DNA of 64,000 bases from an uncultured Prevotella sp. (GCA_900550365.1 URRR01000009.1:1-64000); one strand, 5' to 3'. Counted from the stretch's first letter, positions 7,850 to 17,157 are shown. Program-made: numbers and translations. The notes: a model not told the origin generated them from the sequence alone.

Positions 7850-9520
7850 TTACTTTGAATATTTGTCAATCAGCGGCTGTGCCTGCGGATTGCCTAAGTC
7901 GCGTGCCTTCTCAAGATTAGGCAGACCGGCCGTCTTGTCACCTTTGCTTATCTGTGCAAGTCCGAGCAGCAGGAATCCGTCTGAATATTCAGGAGCAAGC
8001 TGCGTACACCGTTCGGCCGTCTTTATAGCCTCGTCAATGAGGTTTACTTTCAGTTGGAGCGATGCCATTTCTGCATAATAAGTAGGTTCCTTAGGGGCAA
8101 GCATAATGGCTGCGGCAAGGTCGCCAAGTGCCTGCTGGTACAGTCGTGCCTTCACCTCTACCTGGCTGCGTAAGTAATAAAACTGCGGAGTCATACGGCC
8201 GCCCATAAGGATTTCATATCTTGTATAGTCAAATACGGCCTGCCTGAAACTGTCTGTCGCGTTATAGGCCTCGGCTCTTGCAAGAAAATACGGGGCAGCT
8301 TCGCGCAGGCGCAAGGTGTCAGTCTTATTGATGGCACTGTCAAGCAGGGCTATTATTTCGCTTTTAGGCGCATTCAGCATGGTTTTACATTGTGCAGCCT
8401 CATAGTAGAGCTCAGGTGCGTTCATAGTAGAGTTAAACAAGGCGGTAAACTCGTCATAGGCTTCCTGATAGTTACCTTTGGCATAAGTTATCTGAGCCAG
8501 TTGGTGGCGGTATGTGGGCAGCGGGTTAAGTGAGTATGCCTTTTGTGTCTCCTCAGCAGCTTTGTCAAGAGTCCACGGCTCATATTGTTTGTCTGCCTTT
8601 AGCGTTATTTTGTCGTATATTATCTTTCCGTAGTCTGAATGTGCTTCGTCCTTTTTCTCTACTTTTTTCAGAGCTTCGTTCATTGTATCGTCAGCTCCGC
8701 TGAAGTCGTCAGCGTCAACCTGCATGCGTGCCTTGGCTGAATATCCGTCAATGAGCGTGGGATATTGTTTTATAAAGTCGCTTACGATAGCCGGATGCTT
8801 CACCGAGTCGGCATCTTGCTCTGACATTATCAGCACGAGCAGTGCCTGTTCCTTATCTTCGGGCAATGCCGGAGCTATGTTTATACGGCGTAGAGTAGGG
8901 TCGTTGAGGGCAAATCCTGTTGTTTTAAGACTTGACGCATAATTTACGTCAGTAGCGTGGATGTCTGATGATGTGGTTGAAGGCTGCATGAGGCCGATTA
9001 CTTCTCCACGCTCGTTGACGAACGGGCATGAGGTTGATTGTGCCGGAGCCTGCATCGTGAAGATATAATAAGCATATTTATCCATGAACGTCTCGACGCT
9101 TTTAACTGTCGTTCCTACCGGCTGGCTGCTTTTCCCGCTGTATGTTATGAGCCATACCTTGTCACCTGTCTTTGCAGGTGCGGAGGCCACGGCCAGTGGT
9201 TCGGCCTTAAGGCCGTCGACCTTAAATCTTGCCATGTCATAAAGTTCATCTGCTCCAAGTATGCGGGTTACTTCTGCCGTGCGGCCTTTAGCGTCGGTGA
9301 CGGTGGCTCGGGCCGCGTCAAGAAACGGCGTCAGCGCGCTTACGCATGTGCCGTCAGCGCCTGTGAATATTCCGTTGCTTTCAGCCAGAATTGTTCCGTC
9401 GGCTTTATATGTAGTAAGTCTGAACACCGATTTCGAGGCATCCTTCACTGCGGAAGGTTGTGCCACGCATTGAGTATAGCCGATTATTATGATTGCGATA
9501 AGTGTGATTATGTGTTTCAT
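7850..9520 (-). CDS. Exported TPR protein with a degenerate trypsin-like domain
   Basis: 556 aa. A signal peptide (MKHIITLIAIIIIGYTQCVAQ) is followed by about 200 residues resembling a trypsin/HtrA fold, then several TPR repeats to the C terminus (for example EAPYFLARAEAYNATDSFRQA and PTYYAEMASLQLKVNLIDEA). The protease part appears inactive: where the catalytic His is expected the sequence is VSALTPF, and where GNSGGP is expected it is QSTSCPF. It therefore likely works as a periplasmic binding or scaffold protein. It is the last gene of the minus-strand run after recN, 11 bp away. Assignment of the fold is by eye. Confidence 0.75.
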   Translation of the reverse strand: MKHIITLIAIIIIGYTQCVAQPSAVKDASKSVFRLTTYKADGTILAESNGIFTGADGTCVSALTPFLDAARATVTDAKGRTAEVTRILGADELYDMARFKVDGLKAEPLAVASAPAKTGDKVWLITYSGKSSQPVGTTVKSVETFMDKYAYYIFTMQAPAQSTSCPFVNERGEVIGLMQPSTTSSDIHATDVNYASSLKTTGFALNDPTLRRINIAPALPEDKEQALLVLIMSEQDADSVKHPAIVSDFIKQYPTLIDGYSAKARMQVDADDFSGADDTMNEALKKVEKKDEAHSDYGKIIYDKITLKADKQYEPWTLDKAAEETQKAYSLNPLPTYRHQLAQITYAKGNYQEAYDEFTALFNSTMNAPELYYEAAQCKTMLNAPKSEIIALLDSAINKTDTLRLREAAPYFLARAEAYNATDSFRQAVFDYTRYEILMGGRMTPQFYYLRSQVEVKARLYQQALGDLAAAIMLAPKEPTYYAEMASLQLKVNLIDEAIKTAERCTQLAPEYSDGFLLLGLAQISKGDKTAGLPNLEKARDLGNPQAQPLIDKYSK

Positions 9521-9531
9521 TTTATTTGTGT

Positions 9532-11205
9532 TTATGATAATTTTAGTAATTCTTTTGCATTGTTTACGGCCGCATCGGTTATTTCCGAACCGCTTAGCAT
9601 CTGGGCAATCTCATTGATTCTCTCTTTCGCAGAGAGCATGCTCATACGGCTTATTGTACCGTGTGGCCCTTCTTCCTTGTACACTTTGTAATGAGTGGTG
9701 CCTTTTGCCGCAATCTGTGGAAGATGGGTTATACTTATCACTTGCCTGTTGTTATGAGCCATCTCTTCCATAATGCCGCCCATCTTTTCTGCTATTTTAC
9801 CGCTGACACCTGTGTCAATTTCGTCAAAAATGATAGTCGGCAATTTAACCGCACCGCTTATCATTGCTTTTATTGACAGCATTACGCGTGCTATCTCGCC
9901 GCCAGACGCCACTTGGGCTACGGGCTGCATGGGCGTGCTTGTGTTGGCGCTGAAAAGGAACGATATGCGGTCGTGCCCGTTTTCGCACAAATCCTTTTTG
10001 TCTATTTTTACTGCAAAGCGTACTTTTGATATCCCCAGAGGGATGAGCCTTTCAGGCATTTCGTCTTCTATTTTCTTTGCAGCCTTTGTACGTACGGCTG
10101 TAAGCTCGTCAGCCAGACGTTCACATTCATCAGCCAGTGCATGCTCGCGCTTAAGTATAGCGGCTATTTCCTCGTCACTATTGTCTATTTTTGCGAGTTT
10201 TGAGGCCAGAGATTCTTTGATGTTTAACAGCTCGTCAACTGTCGTTACGTTATGTTTATGCTCCAGACTGTATATCTTGTCGAGGCTTGAATTTACAGTT
10301 TCGAGCCGCTGTGGATCAAACTCTATGTTCTCAGCCTGCGTGCTTACTTCCTGCACTATGTCCTTCAATTCAATGAAGCAGCTCTCCAGACGTTCAGATA
10401 TTTCCTTTGCTTTAGGAAAAATTCCTGCTATATTACCGAGTGAGCGTATGGCTTCCTTGATTTTGTCGGTTGTGCCTCCGCCGTCCGTAGTGCCTTCGGC
10501 TTCCAAGAGGTTGTCTGCTTCATACAGGGCATTCTTTATCTCCTCAACATGCCCCAGCATATCGCTTTCATGCTCAAGGGCTTCCTGCATGCCTTGTTGA
10601 AGTGAGGCTTCTTCAAGTTCGCGCAGTTGAAAGCGGATAAAATCCTCGTTCTTCTTATTTGCTTCAGTTTCTTCACGCATACGTTTTACTTCCTTGCGTA
10701 TCTCTCTGTAAGCGGTGAAACAGTCTTTATAACTGGTCAGAAGAGCTTTGTCGTCAGCTATAATGTCTACTACGTTCAGTTGAAAATCTTCCTCGTTGAG
10801 CATAAGGTTCTGGTGCTGGCTGTGTATGTCGATAAGTTGTTCACCGAGCAGCCGCATTAATGCCAGTTGCACAGGAGTGTCGTTGATGAATGCTCTGCTT
10901 TTTCCTGCCGGGCTTATCTCCCGGCGTAGGATGCAGTCTGTAGCGTCATAATCTATACCGTTTTCTTCAAAAAAATGTGACATGTCATAACGGCTGATGT
11001 CAAAATGTGCTTCAATGATGCATTTTTTTGAGGACTGTTTGATGTACTTGGCGTCGGCCCTTTGACCAAGCAGCAGATTGATGGCTCCAAGTATTATACT
11101 CTTTCCTGCACCGGTCTCTCCCGTTATTACGGAAAAGCCGGGCTTGAACTGGATGTCAAGAGTGTCAATCAAAGTGAAGTTGTTGATATATAGTTGCTTC
11201 AGCAT
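9532..11205 (-). CDS. recN: DNA repair protein RecN
   Basis: 557 aa SMC-like ATPase that acts early in double-strand break repair. Walker A GETGAGKS is at residues 29-36, near the N terminus as in all RecN. The middle third is coiled coil (EETEANKKNEDFIRFQLRELEEA and later segments). The C-terminal head has the signature VASGGEIARVMLSIK and Walker B TIIFDEIDTGVSG, then VISITHLPQIAA. Length matches the family. It sits 39 bp after the DUF4835 gene and shares the run dnaN, exonuclease, coaBC, DUF4835, recN, an order I associate with Bacteroidetes. Confidence 0.96.
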   Translation of the reverse strand: MLKQLYINNFTLIDTLDIQFKPGFSVITGETGAGKSIILGAINLLLGQRADAKYIKQSSKKCIIEAHFDISRYDMSHFFEENGIDYDATDCILRREISPAGKSRAFINDTPVQLALMRLLGEQLIDIHSQHQNLMLNEEDFQLNVVDIIADDKALLTSYKDCFTAYREIRKEVKRMREETEANKKNEDFIRFQLRELEEASLQQGMQEALEHESDMLGHVEEIKNALYEADNLLEAEGTTDGGGTTDKIKEAIRSLGNIAGIFPKAKEISERLESCFIELKDIVQEVSTQAENIEFDPQRLETVNSSLDKIYSLEHKHNVTTVDELLNIKESLASKLAKIDNSDEEIAAILKREHALADECERLADELTAVRTKAAKKIEDEMPERLIPLGISKVRFAVKIDKKDLCENGHDRISFLFSANTSTPMQPVAQVASGGEIARVMLSIKAMISGAVKLPTIIFDEIDTGVSGKIAEKMGGIMEEMAHNNRQVISITHLPQIAAKGTTHYKVYKEEGPHGTISRMSMLSAKERINEIAQMLSGSEITDAAVNNAKELLKLS

Positions 11206-11244
11206 TTTTCTTGTCCTGTTGTGATTATGTTACCCGGCGGGTAT

Positions 11245-12150
11245 TTATTCTTTTATCTTGTCCCAATAATTGCTTTGCGACGCATTGATAGAGAACAGCA
11301 CCTCATATACGGCCTCTTTCTCTTTCTGTGTGCCTTTACCTTTATATATGTTGGCCAGCTCGTCTTTTTTATAGTCTGTCCATATCTGCGGTAACAGACT
11401 TAGTGGCTTGTCTTCGTGGGCTTTTTTCAGATTCGTTTCTATTGTTTCCGAGATGTTTGTACGGCCACGTTCCGCGTTGTTAGCCATTTCGTCAAGTCCT
11501 TTTCGGTAATAATCATATTGGAACTGGCGGAAGGGTTTCATGGCCCCGTCCATGTAGTCATTAATTATGGCAAACCGGTTGCGGTCATTTTCAAAGGCTT
11601 TCCATCCGGTGAAATTCAGGTTCTGTGCGTTATTTACAAGATTCATGCAGCGTTGCAGTATGTCTTCGCCGCCCATCGGAGAGAAAGAATCGAGGTCAAG
11701 ACCTATTATGAGATAGGCATAATAGGCTATCAGTGCCGTAAGTTGGTTGTCTACTGTCTCTTCATTGAAATTCAGCTGGTCAAATTGTGCGAACTCAAAG
11801 TTGAATTCTCCGTCTTGATTGTTGTATAATGTAGTTGTATAGGCTGAGTTGTAGACAGGGCGGTTTGCCTGTATCAGTGCTGTACATGTGAACATGTTTG
11901 ATGATTGGTCATACTTGGTCACAGTTATATTGAAGTTGCACACGATACGTTCGTTCTTGCGGAATTGCAGTGCAGTCCATTGCCTGTCATTGATGAATTG
12001 TTCCAGGGTTTCCTGAAGATTGTCAAATACACTTGCGTCAGTGCCCTGTATCTGGTTGTGGTTGATTGTAACCTTAGCCTGAAGTTCTTGTGCCCTTGTT
12101 TTACAGGCAAGGGCAATGAGTATGATTATTATTGAAACCAGCCTTGTCAT
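11245..12150 (-). CDS. DUF4835 family exported protein
   Basis: 301 aa with a signal peptide (MTRLVSIIIILIALACKTRA, probable cut before QELQ). The mature start QELQAKVTINHNQIQGTD and the middle NFTGWKAFENDRNRFAIINDYMDGAMKPFRQFQYDYYRKGLD are typical of DUF4835. The family is known from Bacteroidetes, commonly between coaBC and recN as here. Function is unknown to me; it is presumably periplasmic or on the outer membrane. The start is 17 bp after the coaBC stop, so the genes are probably cotranscribed. Confidence 0.88.
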   Translation of the reverse strand: MTRLVSIIIILIALACKTRAQELQAKVTINHNQIQGTDASVFDNLQETLEQFINDRQWTALQFRKNERIVCNFNITVTKYDQSSNMFTCTALIQANRPVYNSAYTTTLYNNQDGEFNFEFAQFDQLNFNEETVDNQLTALIAYYAYLIIGLDLDSFSPMGGEDILQRCMNLVNNAQNLNFTGWKAFENDRNRFAIINDYMDGAMKPFRQFQYDYYRKGLDEMANNAERGRTNISETIETNLKKAHEDKPLSLLPQIWTDYKKDELANIYKGKGTQKEKEAVYEVLFSINASQSNYWDKIKE

Positions 12151-12167
12151 TCGGTTTTCAGTTTTTT

Positions 12168-13370
12168 TCAGTTCTCTTTAAACAGTGCAGCAAGTTCGTC
12201 TATTATGTCGCAGGCTACCTCGTGCTTGTTCTTTTTCCCATACTCCTTGATATCGTTTTCAGTGACAATCTTTATCTGGTTGTTGTCACTGCCGAAGGTC
12301 GTGCCTTTAATACGTGTTGAGTTTAGCACGATGAAGTCACAGTTCTTTTTCTTCAGTTTATCCTTTGCATTTGATTCTTCGTTATTGGTCTCAAGTGCGA
12401 AGCCTACAAGTATTTGCTTCTTGCGTTTGCGTTTTCCTAATTCGCGTGCGATGTCTTGTGTAGGGCTGAGACGTAACATTAGGTCATCCTTTTCACGCTT
12501 GATTTTCTTATCGGCAATACTTTCCGGCTTGAAGTCAGCCACGGCTGCGCAAAGTATTGCAGCGTCACATCGGTCAAAGCATGATGTGGCCGCATCATAC
12601 ATCTCTTGGCAACATTCTACGTCAATACGGTTGATGCCGTCAGAACAAGTCAATGATGTCGGTCCGCTTATCAGTGTAACATCCGCCCCGCGCTTTGCAC
12701 ACTCTTCAGCAATGGCAAATCCCATTTTCCCGCTTGAATAATTACCGATAAATCTTACGGGGTCAATCTTTTCATATGTCGGCCCTGCTGTTATCATTAT
12801 GTGTTTGCCTTTTAGCTCTTCTTTTTTGTCGTAAAAATAATAGTCAAGGCTTTTTACAATGTTGGCAGGTTCCTCCATGCGTCCTTTGCCTTCAAGACCG
12901 CTTGCTAAGAAACCGCTTTGCGGCTCGATGATTATGTTTCCGTATGAGCGCAGCTTGTCGAGATTCTGCTGTGTTGACGGGTGGGCATACATGTCAAGAT
13001 CCATTGCCGGAGCAATGAATACGGGTGCCTTCATAGACAGATATGTTGTTATCAGCATATTGTCGGCAATGCCATTTGCCATTTTTCCGATTGTACTTGC
13101 CGTGCATGGTGCTATAAGCATTGCGTCAGCCCACAAGCCTATATCAACATGGGAGTTCCACGTTCCGTCGCGTTGTGAGAAAAATTCACTTATAACAGGC
13201 TTATGAGTCAGCGCGGAAAGGGTAATCGGTGTGATGAATTCTTTACCTGCAGGCGTGATTACTGTTTGAACTTCCGCGCCTTGTTTTATAAGCTCTCTTA
13301 TAATAAGACATGCTTTATATGCGGCAATGCTGCCCGTTATGCCAAGTACAATTTTCTTTCCTTTCAGCAT
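12168..13370 (-). CDS. coaBC: Bifunctional phosphopantothenoylcysteine decarboxylase / phosphopantothenate-cysteine ligase
   Basis: 400 aa, two steps of coenzyme A synthesis. The N-terminal CoaC flavoprotein domain (about 1-185) shows GSIAAYKA, the catalytic His in SHVDIGLWADAMLIAPCTA, and the PAMDLDMY segment. The C-terminal CoaB domain (from about 190) shows ITAGPTYEKIDPVRFIGNYSSGKMG, used for nucleotide binding, and the KKKNCDFIVLN segment. Length is normal. It lies between the exonuclease gene (32-bp gap) and DUF4835. Confidence 0.95.
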   Translation of the reverse strand: MLKGKKIVLGITGSIAAYKACLIIRELIKQGAEVQTVITPAGKEFITPITLSALTHKPVISEFFSQRDGTWNSHVDIGLWADAMLIAPCTASTIGKMANGIADNMLITTYLSMKAPVFIAPAMDLDMYAHPSTQQNLDKLRSYGNIIIEPQSGFLASGLEGKGRMEEPANIVKSLDYYFYDKKEELKGKHIMITAGPTYEKIDPVRFIGNYSSGKMGFAIAEECAKRGADVTLISGPTSLTCSDGINRIDVECCQEMYDAATSCFDRCDAAILCAAVADFKPESIADKKIKREKDDLMLRLSPTQDIARELGKRKRKKQILVGFALETNNEESNAKDKLKKKNCDFIVLNSTRIKGTTFGSDNNQIKIVTENDIKEYGKKNKHEVACDIIDELAALFKEN

Positions 13371-13402
13371 TTTTAATTAATTGTTATTGTGGAAAATTGA
13401 CG

Positions 13403-14257
13403 TCAGTTCTTGCTGAATTCCCTGAGTCGTATTCTCGTCAAGACTTGTTTTGTATTGAATGTGAAGTCACTGCTAAGCATCCAACTGTAATATCCAGGGT
13501 CACGGTGTAACACATCTGCTACGCCCCAACCTTTATATTTACCGAAATTAAATACCTCGTACATCCTTGGATTGCCGTCTGCATCTGTCAGGGTGTTACC
13601 GTCTTTATCTTTCATTTCTTTCCATATAATGCGCCCGGCAAAGTCTACATTATTATTCATCTTTGAGAACTCGGCCAGTTCATCCATATTGTTGTTAAGC
13701 TGGCGTTCAGGTTCTTCCTGTCTGCCAGGGGCATACATGTCAAGTTCTCCCTGCAGAACTCGGTAAGTGGCCTCGGTATCCTGGTCGGCTTTATGTGCTG
13801 TGAAATCATCCTCCATTTTACGTCCGCAATAGAACTTGTATGCGGCGGCAAGATTGCGGCGCTCCATTTTGTGATATATTGTTTGGGCATCGATAAGGCG
13901 GCATTTTGAAAAATCGAAGTCTATACCTGCACGCAGAAATTCCTCTGCAAGCATTGGAACGTCAAAATGATTTGAATTAAATCCGGCAAAGTCACAACCT
14001 TTAAACTTGTCTTCAAGTTCATGAGCGACTTCTTTAAATGTCGGGGCATCTTTTACGTCCTCATCGCTTATTCCGGTGAGTGCTACCACTTCGTCAGGGA
14101 TATGTCGTCCAGGGTTGATAAAAATATTGGCTCTTTCTTCTTTTCCGTCGGGATATACCTTAATATATGATATTTGTATAATCTTATCCTTTACAAGGTC
14201 AAGCCCCGTTGTCTCGAGATCGAAGACAACAAGGGGCTTTGTCAGGTTGAGTTTCAT
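13403..14257 (-). CDS. DnaQ-like 3'-5' exonuclease
   Basis: 284 aa. The DEDD exonuclease motifs are clear: VFDLETTGLD near residue 11, GFNSNHFDVPML near residue 95, and HKADQDTEATYRVL near residue 153, with His-x4-Asp as in the DEDDh class. The C-terminal 90 residues carry a second block (YEVFNFGKYKGWGVADVLHRDPGYYSWML) of the kind found in other exonuclease-family proteins of Bacteroidetes. Probably a repair or proofreading exonuclease; it directly follows dnaN (70-bp gap), consistent with work next to the sliding clamp. The exact role is inference. Confidence 0.88.
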   Translation of the reverse strand: MKLNLTKPLVVFDLETTGLDLVKDKIIQISYIKVYPDGKEERANIFINPGRHIPDEVVALTGISDEDVKDAPTFKEVAHELEDKFKGCDFAGFNSNHFDVPMLAEEFLRAGIDFDFSKCRLIDAQTIYHKMERRNLAAAYKFYCGRKMEDDFTAHKADQDTEATYRVLQGELDMYAPGRQEEPERQLNNNMDELAEFSKMNNNVDFAGRIIWKEMKDKDGNTLTDADGNPRMYEVFNFGKYKGWGVADVLHRDPGYYSWMLSSDFTFNTKQVLTRIRLREFSKN

Positions 14258-14327
14258 TATTGTTATTATTATGTATGCAACAGAACAACCTCATTTAAAA
14301 GGTTGCAGATGTTGCTATTATTTAAAA

Positions 14328-15452
14328 TCAGTCGTTGAGCAGCATTGGCATCAGAAGCATGAGCACATCCTCATCTTCAGCCTGTTGTGCAGGTATGATG
14401 AGGCATGGGCGGCTCGGGTCAGCCAGTTGCAGTATAACTTCTTCGCAGTCAAGGTTTGTCAGAATCTCAGTCAGTGATGTTCCTTTAAAACCTATATCCA
14501 TAGGATTTCCGTTGTAATCACAGATTATTTCCTCTTTGGCACTTGTGTAGAAGTCGATATCCTCAGAAGATATTACTGCCTTGCCAGACTCTATATGCAG
14601 ACGTACCTGCTGGCTGCTGTCGCTTGCGAAAGGCAATACTCGACGTATCACGCCGAGTAAAGTCAGACGGTCTATTGTCAGTTGGTTCGGGTTGTTCTGC
14701 GGTATTACAGAGTTATAGTTAGGATATTTTCCTTCAATGAGTCTGCAGACCAGTGTCCCGCCGGGGAATGAGATATTTGCATTACGCTCGTCAAAGCGGA
14801 TTATTACTTCCTCATCGTTCTTTGGCAGTACACCCTTAAGCAGAGCAGCCGGCTTTTTCGGCATTATGAATGATGTAGGAGTTTCAGTCTTGATACTCTT
14901 ATTGAGCGTTCTTACCAGTTTATGACCGTCACTTGCCACTATGGCGAGAGCGTCTTGTGTCAAGTCAAAGAAAATACCATTCATTACAGGTCGCAGTTCT
15001 TCGTTGGCTGTTGCGAAAATAGAATGTGATATATCGCCTGCCAATGTCTTTGACTCTATGATTATGGTAGCAGCGTTGTCATTGAGCTGTTGTAGCCGCG
15101 GATATTCTTCACCGCCTTCGCCTGTGAAGTTATAAATACCGTTCATGTAAATAACTTTGATGGCGTATGTAGACATGTCTACATCAAGAGTTAACGGCTG
15201 TTCAGGTAATTCTTTAACCGCGTCAGTGATAGTACGGTTGTTAACTGCGAATGTACCGTTGCTGTCAGATTCATCCAGTTGAAGTGTGGTGGTCATTACG
15301 TTCTCACTGTCTGATGCTGTTATTGTCAGCATGCCGTCCTTCACGTCAAAGAGGTAACAGTCCAGTATTGGCATGGAGTTTTTACTATTGAACACTTTTG
15401 ACAATGCCGACAGGCGGCTTGCCAAGGCTGTGCTTGATATGGTCAGTCTCAT
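14328..15452 (-). CDS. dnaN: DNA polymerase III subunit beta (sliding clamp)
   Basis: 374 aa, the standard size of the bacterial clamp with three repeated domains. The start MRLTISSTALASRLSALSKV, the central NGIFFDLTQDALAIVASDGHKL block and the C terminus with LIMP-like LMPMLLND support the call. It clamps DNA polymerase to the template and binds many partners. It is the first gene of the minus-strand run and is divergent from the DUF3127 gene. A consensus promoter lies about 155 bp upstream of the start, giving a long leader. Confidence 0.96.
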   Translation of the reverse strand: MRLTISSTALASRLSALSKVFNSKNSMPILDCYLFDVKDGMLTITASDSENVMTTTLQLDESDSNGTFAVNNRTITDAVKELPEQPLTLDVDMSTYAIKVIYMNGIYNFTGEGGEEYPRLQQLNDNAATIIIESKTLAGDISHSIFATANEELRPVMNGIFFDLTQDALAIVASDGHKLVRTLNKSIKTETPTSFIMPKKPAALLKGVLPKNDEEVIIRFDERNANISFPGGTLVCRLIEGKYPNYNSVIPQNNPNQLTIDRLTLLGVIRRVLPFASDSSQQVRLHIESGKAVISSEDIDFYTSAKEEIICDYNGNPMDIGFKGTSLTEILTNLDCEEVILQLADPSRPCLIIPAQQAEDEDVLMLLMPMLLND

Positions 15453-15607
15453 TTTCTATATATTTAATTTGTTTTTTTGTCAATCAATAATAATGCAAGA
15501 CACGCAGACGCGTCAATTTGACCCATACGTATATTGTATTTCTGTCTTGTTACAGACGGTTTGCTGTCTGCTGACATACGCTTGTCTCATAGCCACAAAG
15601 TAGGATA

Positions 15608-15639
15608 CAAAAATACGAAAAAGAGAGTTGTAAAACAAA
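15608..15639 (-). promoter_or_regulatory. Promoter of dnaN
   Basis: On the minus strand, TTTG (15639-15636), a 20-bp spacer and TATTTTTG (15615-15608) form a full consensus promoter. The transcript would carry a leader of roughly 150 nt before dnaN. Confidence 0.7.
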
Positions 15640-15654
15640 AAAAATCTGCAAAAA

Positions 15655-15686
15655 TTTCTTTATTCACAAGTATTTTACTAATTTCG
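15655..15686 (+). promoter_or_regulatory. Promoter of the DUF3127 gene
   Basis: TTTC (15655-15658), a 20-bp spacer and TAATTTCG (15679-15686) are one mismatch each from consensus. It lies 37 bp before the ATG at 15723 and rules out the much longer open frame starting at 15534. Confidence 0.55.
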
Positions 15687-15722
15687 CAATCTAAATTTAA
15701 AAAACAAACAAAACATCTAATT

Positions 15723-16136
15723 ATGGAAATAGAAGGAAAAATCATAGCAGTGCTCCCTGCCCGCGAGGGAGTCTCAGCACGTACGGGCACTCCGTGGAAG
15801 ACGCAAGACTATGTCATTGAGACCCACGAGCAGTATCCCCGTAAATGTTGTTTTAACGTATTCGGTTCAGACAAGATACAGTTGTTTAATATTCAGGTAG
15901 GTGAGGAGTTGCGTGTAAGCTTTGATATTGACGCCCATGAATACCAGGGCAGGTGGTTTAACAGCGTGCGTGCATGGAAGGTAGAGCGCATTGATCCCAA
16001 TGCGGCACAGCAGCCAATGCCCCAGGGCGTACAGTTTGACCAGCCGGCACCTGCCCAGCCTGCAGCGCCTGCTGCTGACGCAGCGCCATTCCCGCCGCAG
16101 ACAGATGGCGGAAGTGAGGACGATCTGCCGTTCTGA
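15723..16136 (+). CDS. DUF3127 family OB-fold protein with an SSB-like C-terminal tip
   Basis: 137 aa from the ATG at 15723. Residues 1 to about 90 match DUF3127 (MEIEGKIIAVLPAREGVSARTGTPWKTQDYVIET, then PRKCCFNVFGSDKI and VSFDIDAHEYQGRWFNSVRAWKVE), predicted small OB fold. A linker rich in P, A and Q follows (QQPMPQGVQFDQPAPAQPAA), and the protein ends SEDDLPF. This linker plus acidic tip is the layout of bacterial SSB, whose DDxPF end recruits repair and replication proteins; the true SSB in this window ends NDAPF. The gene is divergent from dnaN. A role in single-stranded DNA or RNA handling is inference. Confidence 0.85.
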   Translation: MEIEGKIIAVLPAREGVSARTGTPWKTQDYVIETHEQYPRKCCFNVFGSDKIQLFNIQVGEELRVSFDIDAHEYQGRWFNSVRAWKVERIDPNAAQQPMPQGVQFDQPAPAQPAAPAADAAPFPPQTDGGSEDDLPF

Positions 16137-16185
16137 TGTAACCCGGATATATCTGAAGAATAAATATCTATCTTAATTTATTATA

Positions 16186-16235
16186 ATACCGGCGGTGTTG
16201 TAAGGTTATAACCTTACTGCACCGCCGGTATTTTT
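16186..16235. terminator. Perfectly palindromic bidirectional terminator
   Basis: ATACCGGCGGTG (from 16186) pairs with CACCGCCGGTAT (to 16231), and the inner sequence GTAAGGTTATAACCTTAC (16200-16217) is also a perfect palindrome. A T-tract follows. It serves the convergent DUF3127 and B3/B4 genes. Confidence 0.85.
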
Positions 16236-16293
16236 GTTTGCTGTTGTTCTGCTCTTTTGCGTTTCAAAGATTTGCGTTGTCAGCAGTATGTTG

Positions 16294-16959
16294 TTATTCA
16301 TAAACCTGATACATACAGTCAGTAGCTTCAGTATATTGTTTAAGTAAGTCGGTTATCAGCTCCGCCGTATGAATTACGCCTTGCCTGTTTCCGTCATATC
16401 CGTTGACAAGAGCAAGAAAATGGCTTGTGGCAAGCGTTATTTTTGTCCGCTCATTGTCGCTTGTCGGAGTACCGACACCACCGATAGCATCACGATATAC
16501 AGGCAGTCCGGCAATGTTTATGAAGCCTCGTCCGATGCCTTCATAGGGCTCACCTTCACGGCCAATACCAAGGGTCAGGGTGTCGCCGGCAAACAAATCA
16601 GCGTCAAAGCCGCCGATGCTATATCCCGTAGCCATGCTTGCCAGATTGATGAGATCAACCAATGTGTCGATCCGGTAAAGTTCCTTGCCTTGCAGTGCAC
16701 GGCGTATCAGTGCCTCTGCGGCCGGGCGGTAACGGCTCGGGTCTTTGCCGCATACGCGGTAGACGCGGCGTGTTGCCTCGATAGGTGCAAGCTGCTTTAT
16801 GGTTTCGGTAGTATATGTGGCTTTGTATTTGTCGCACAAAGCCCTGATTTCATTCCATAGAGTAGGGCTGTATTCAGTGTTTGTCACTTTTGCTTCAACG
16901 ACAGCGCCCACGAATCCCGGGCACACATGTTCTATTTCTTCAGACACAATTATTTTCAT
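16294..16959 (-). CDS. Stand-alone B3/B4 tRNA-binding domain protein
   Basis: 221 aa, resembles the B3/B4 domain of the PheRS beta subunit (COG3382). In PheRS this domain hydrolyses mischarged Tyr-tRNA(Phe); stand-alone forms are thought to edit or bind tRNA. Supporting segments are ATRRVYRVCGKDPSRYRPAAEALIRR near residue 65, DTLVDLINLASMATGYSIGGFDAD near residue 98, and GVGTPTSDNERTKI near residue 163. No other synthetase domain is attached. Substrate unknown. No signal peptide. Confidence 0.82.
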   Translation of the reverse strand: MKIIVSEEIEHVCPGFVGAVVEAKVTNTEYSPTLWNEIRALCDKYKATYTTETIKQLAPIEATRRVYRVCGKDPSRYRPAAEALIRRALQGKELYRIDTLVDLINLASMATGYSIGGFDADLFAGDTLTLGIGREGEPYEGIGRGFINIAGLPVYRDAIGGVGTPTSDNERTKITLATSHFLALVNGYDGNRQGVIHTAELITDLLKQYTEATDCMYQVYE

Positions 16960-17100
16960 ATTTGCATGTCTTATTGTTGTTTTTCCGGCAAAGTTACAGA
17001 TTTTTGCTTGAAAAACGGCCTGAATCTGTTGAAATATGTCGGTGTGCCAAGTTCTTATCCGATTATTGAATGTTTAATAAATATATGATAACAAACAAAT

Positions 17101-17141
17101 GAAAAGCCGCAAACCAGACAGGTCTGATTCGCGGCTTTTTA
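17101..17141. terminator. Terminator of pgk
   Basis: AGCCGC (17105-17110) pairs with GCGGCT (17131-17136), with an inner AACCAGAC/GTCTGATT pair. T-runs on both strands flank the stem; for pgk the minus-strand run is TTTT at 17104-17101. Confidence 0.75.
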
Positions 17142-17157
17142 TTTGTTTATTATGCTG

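Noticed and set aside
15534..15722. N-terminal extension of the DUF3127 protein
   Set aside because: The region contains the promoter, is low in conserved features and precedes a well-placed ATG.
14328..15722. Replication origin near dnaN
   Set aside because: No dnaA gene, no cluster of DnaA boxes seen; dnaN is often separate from the origin in this phylum.
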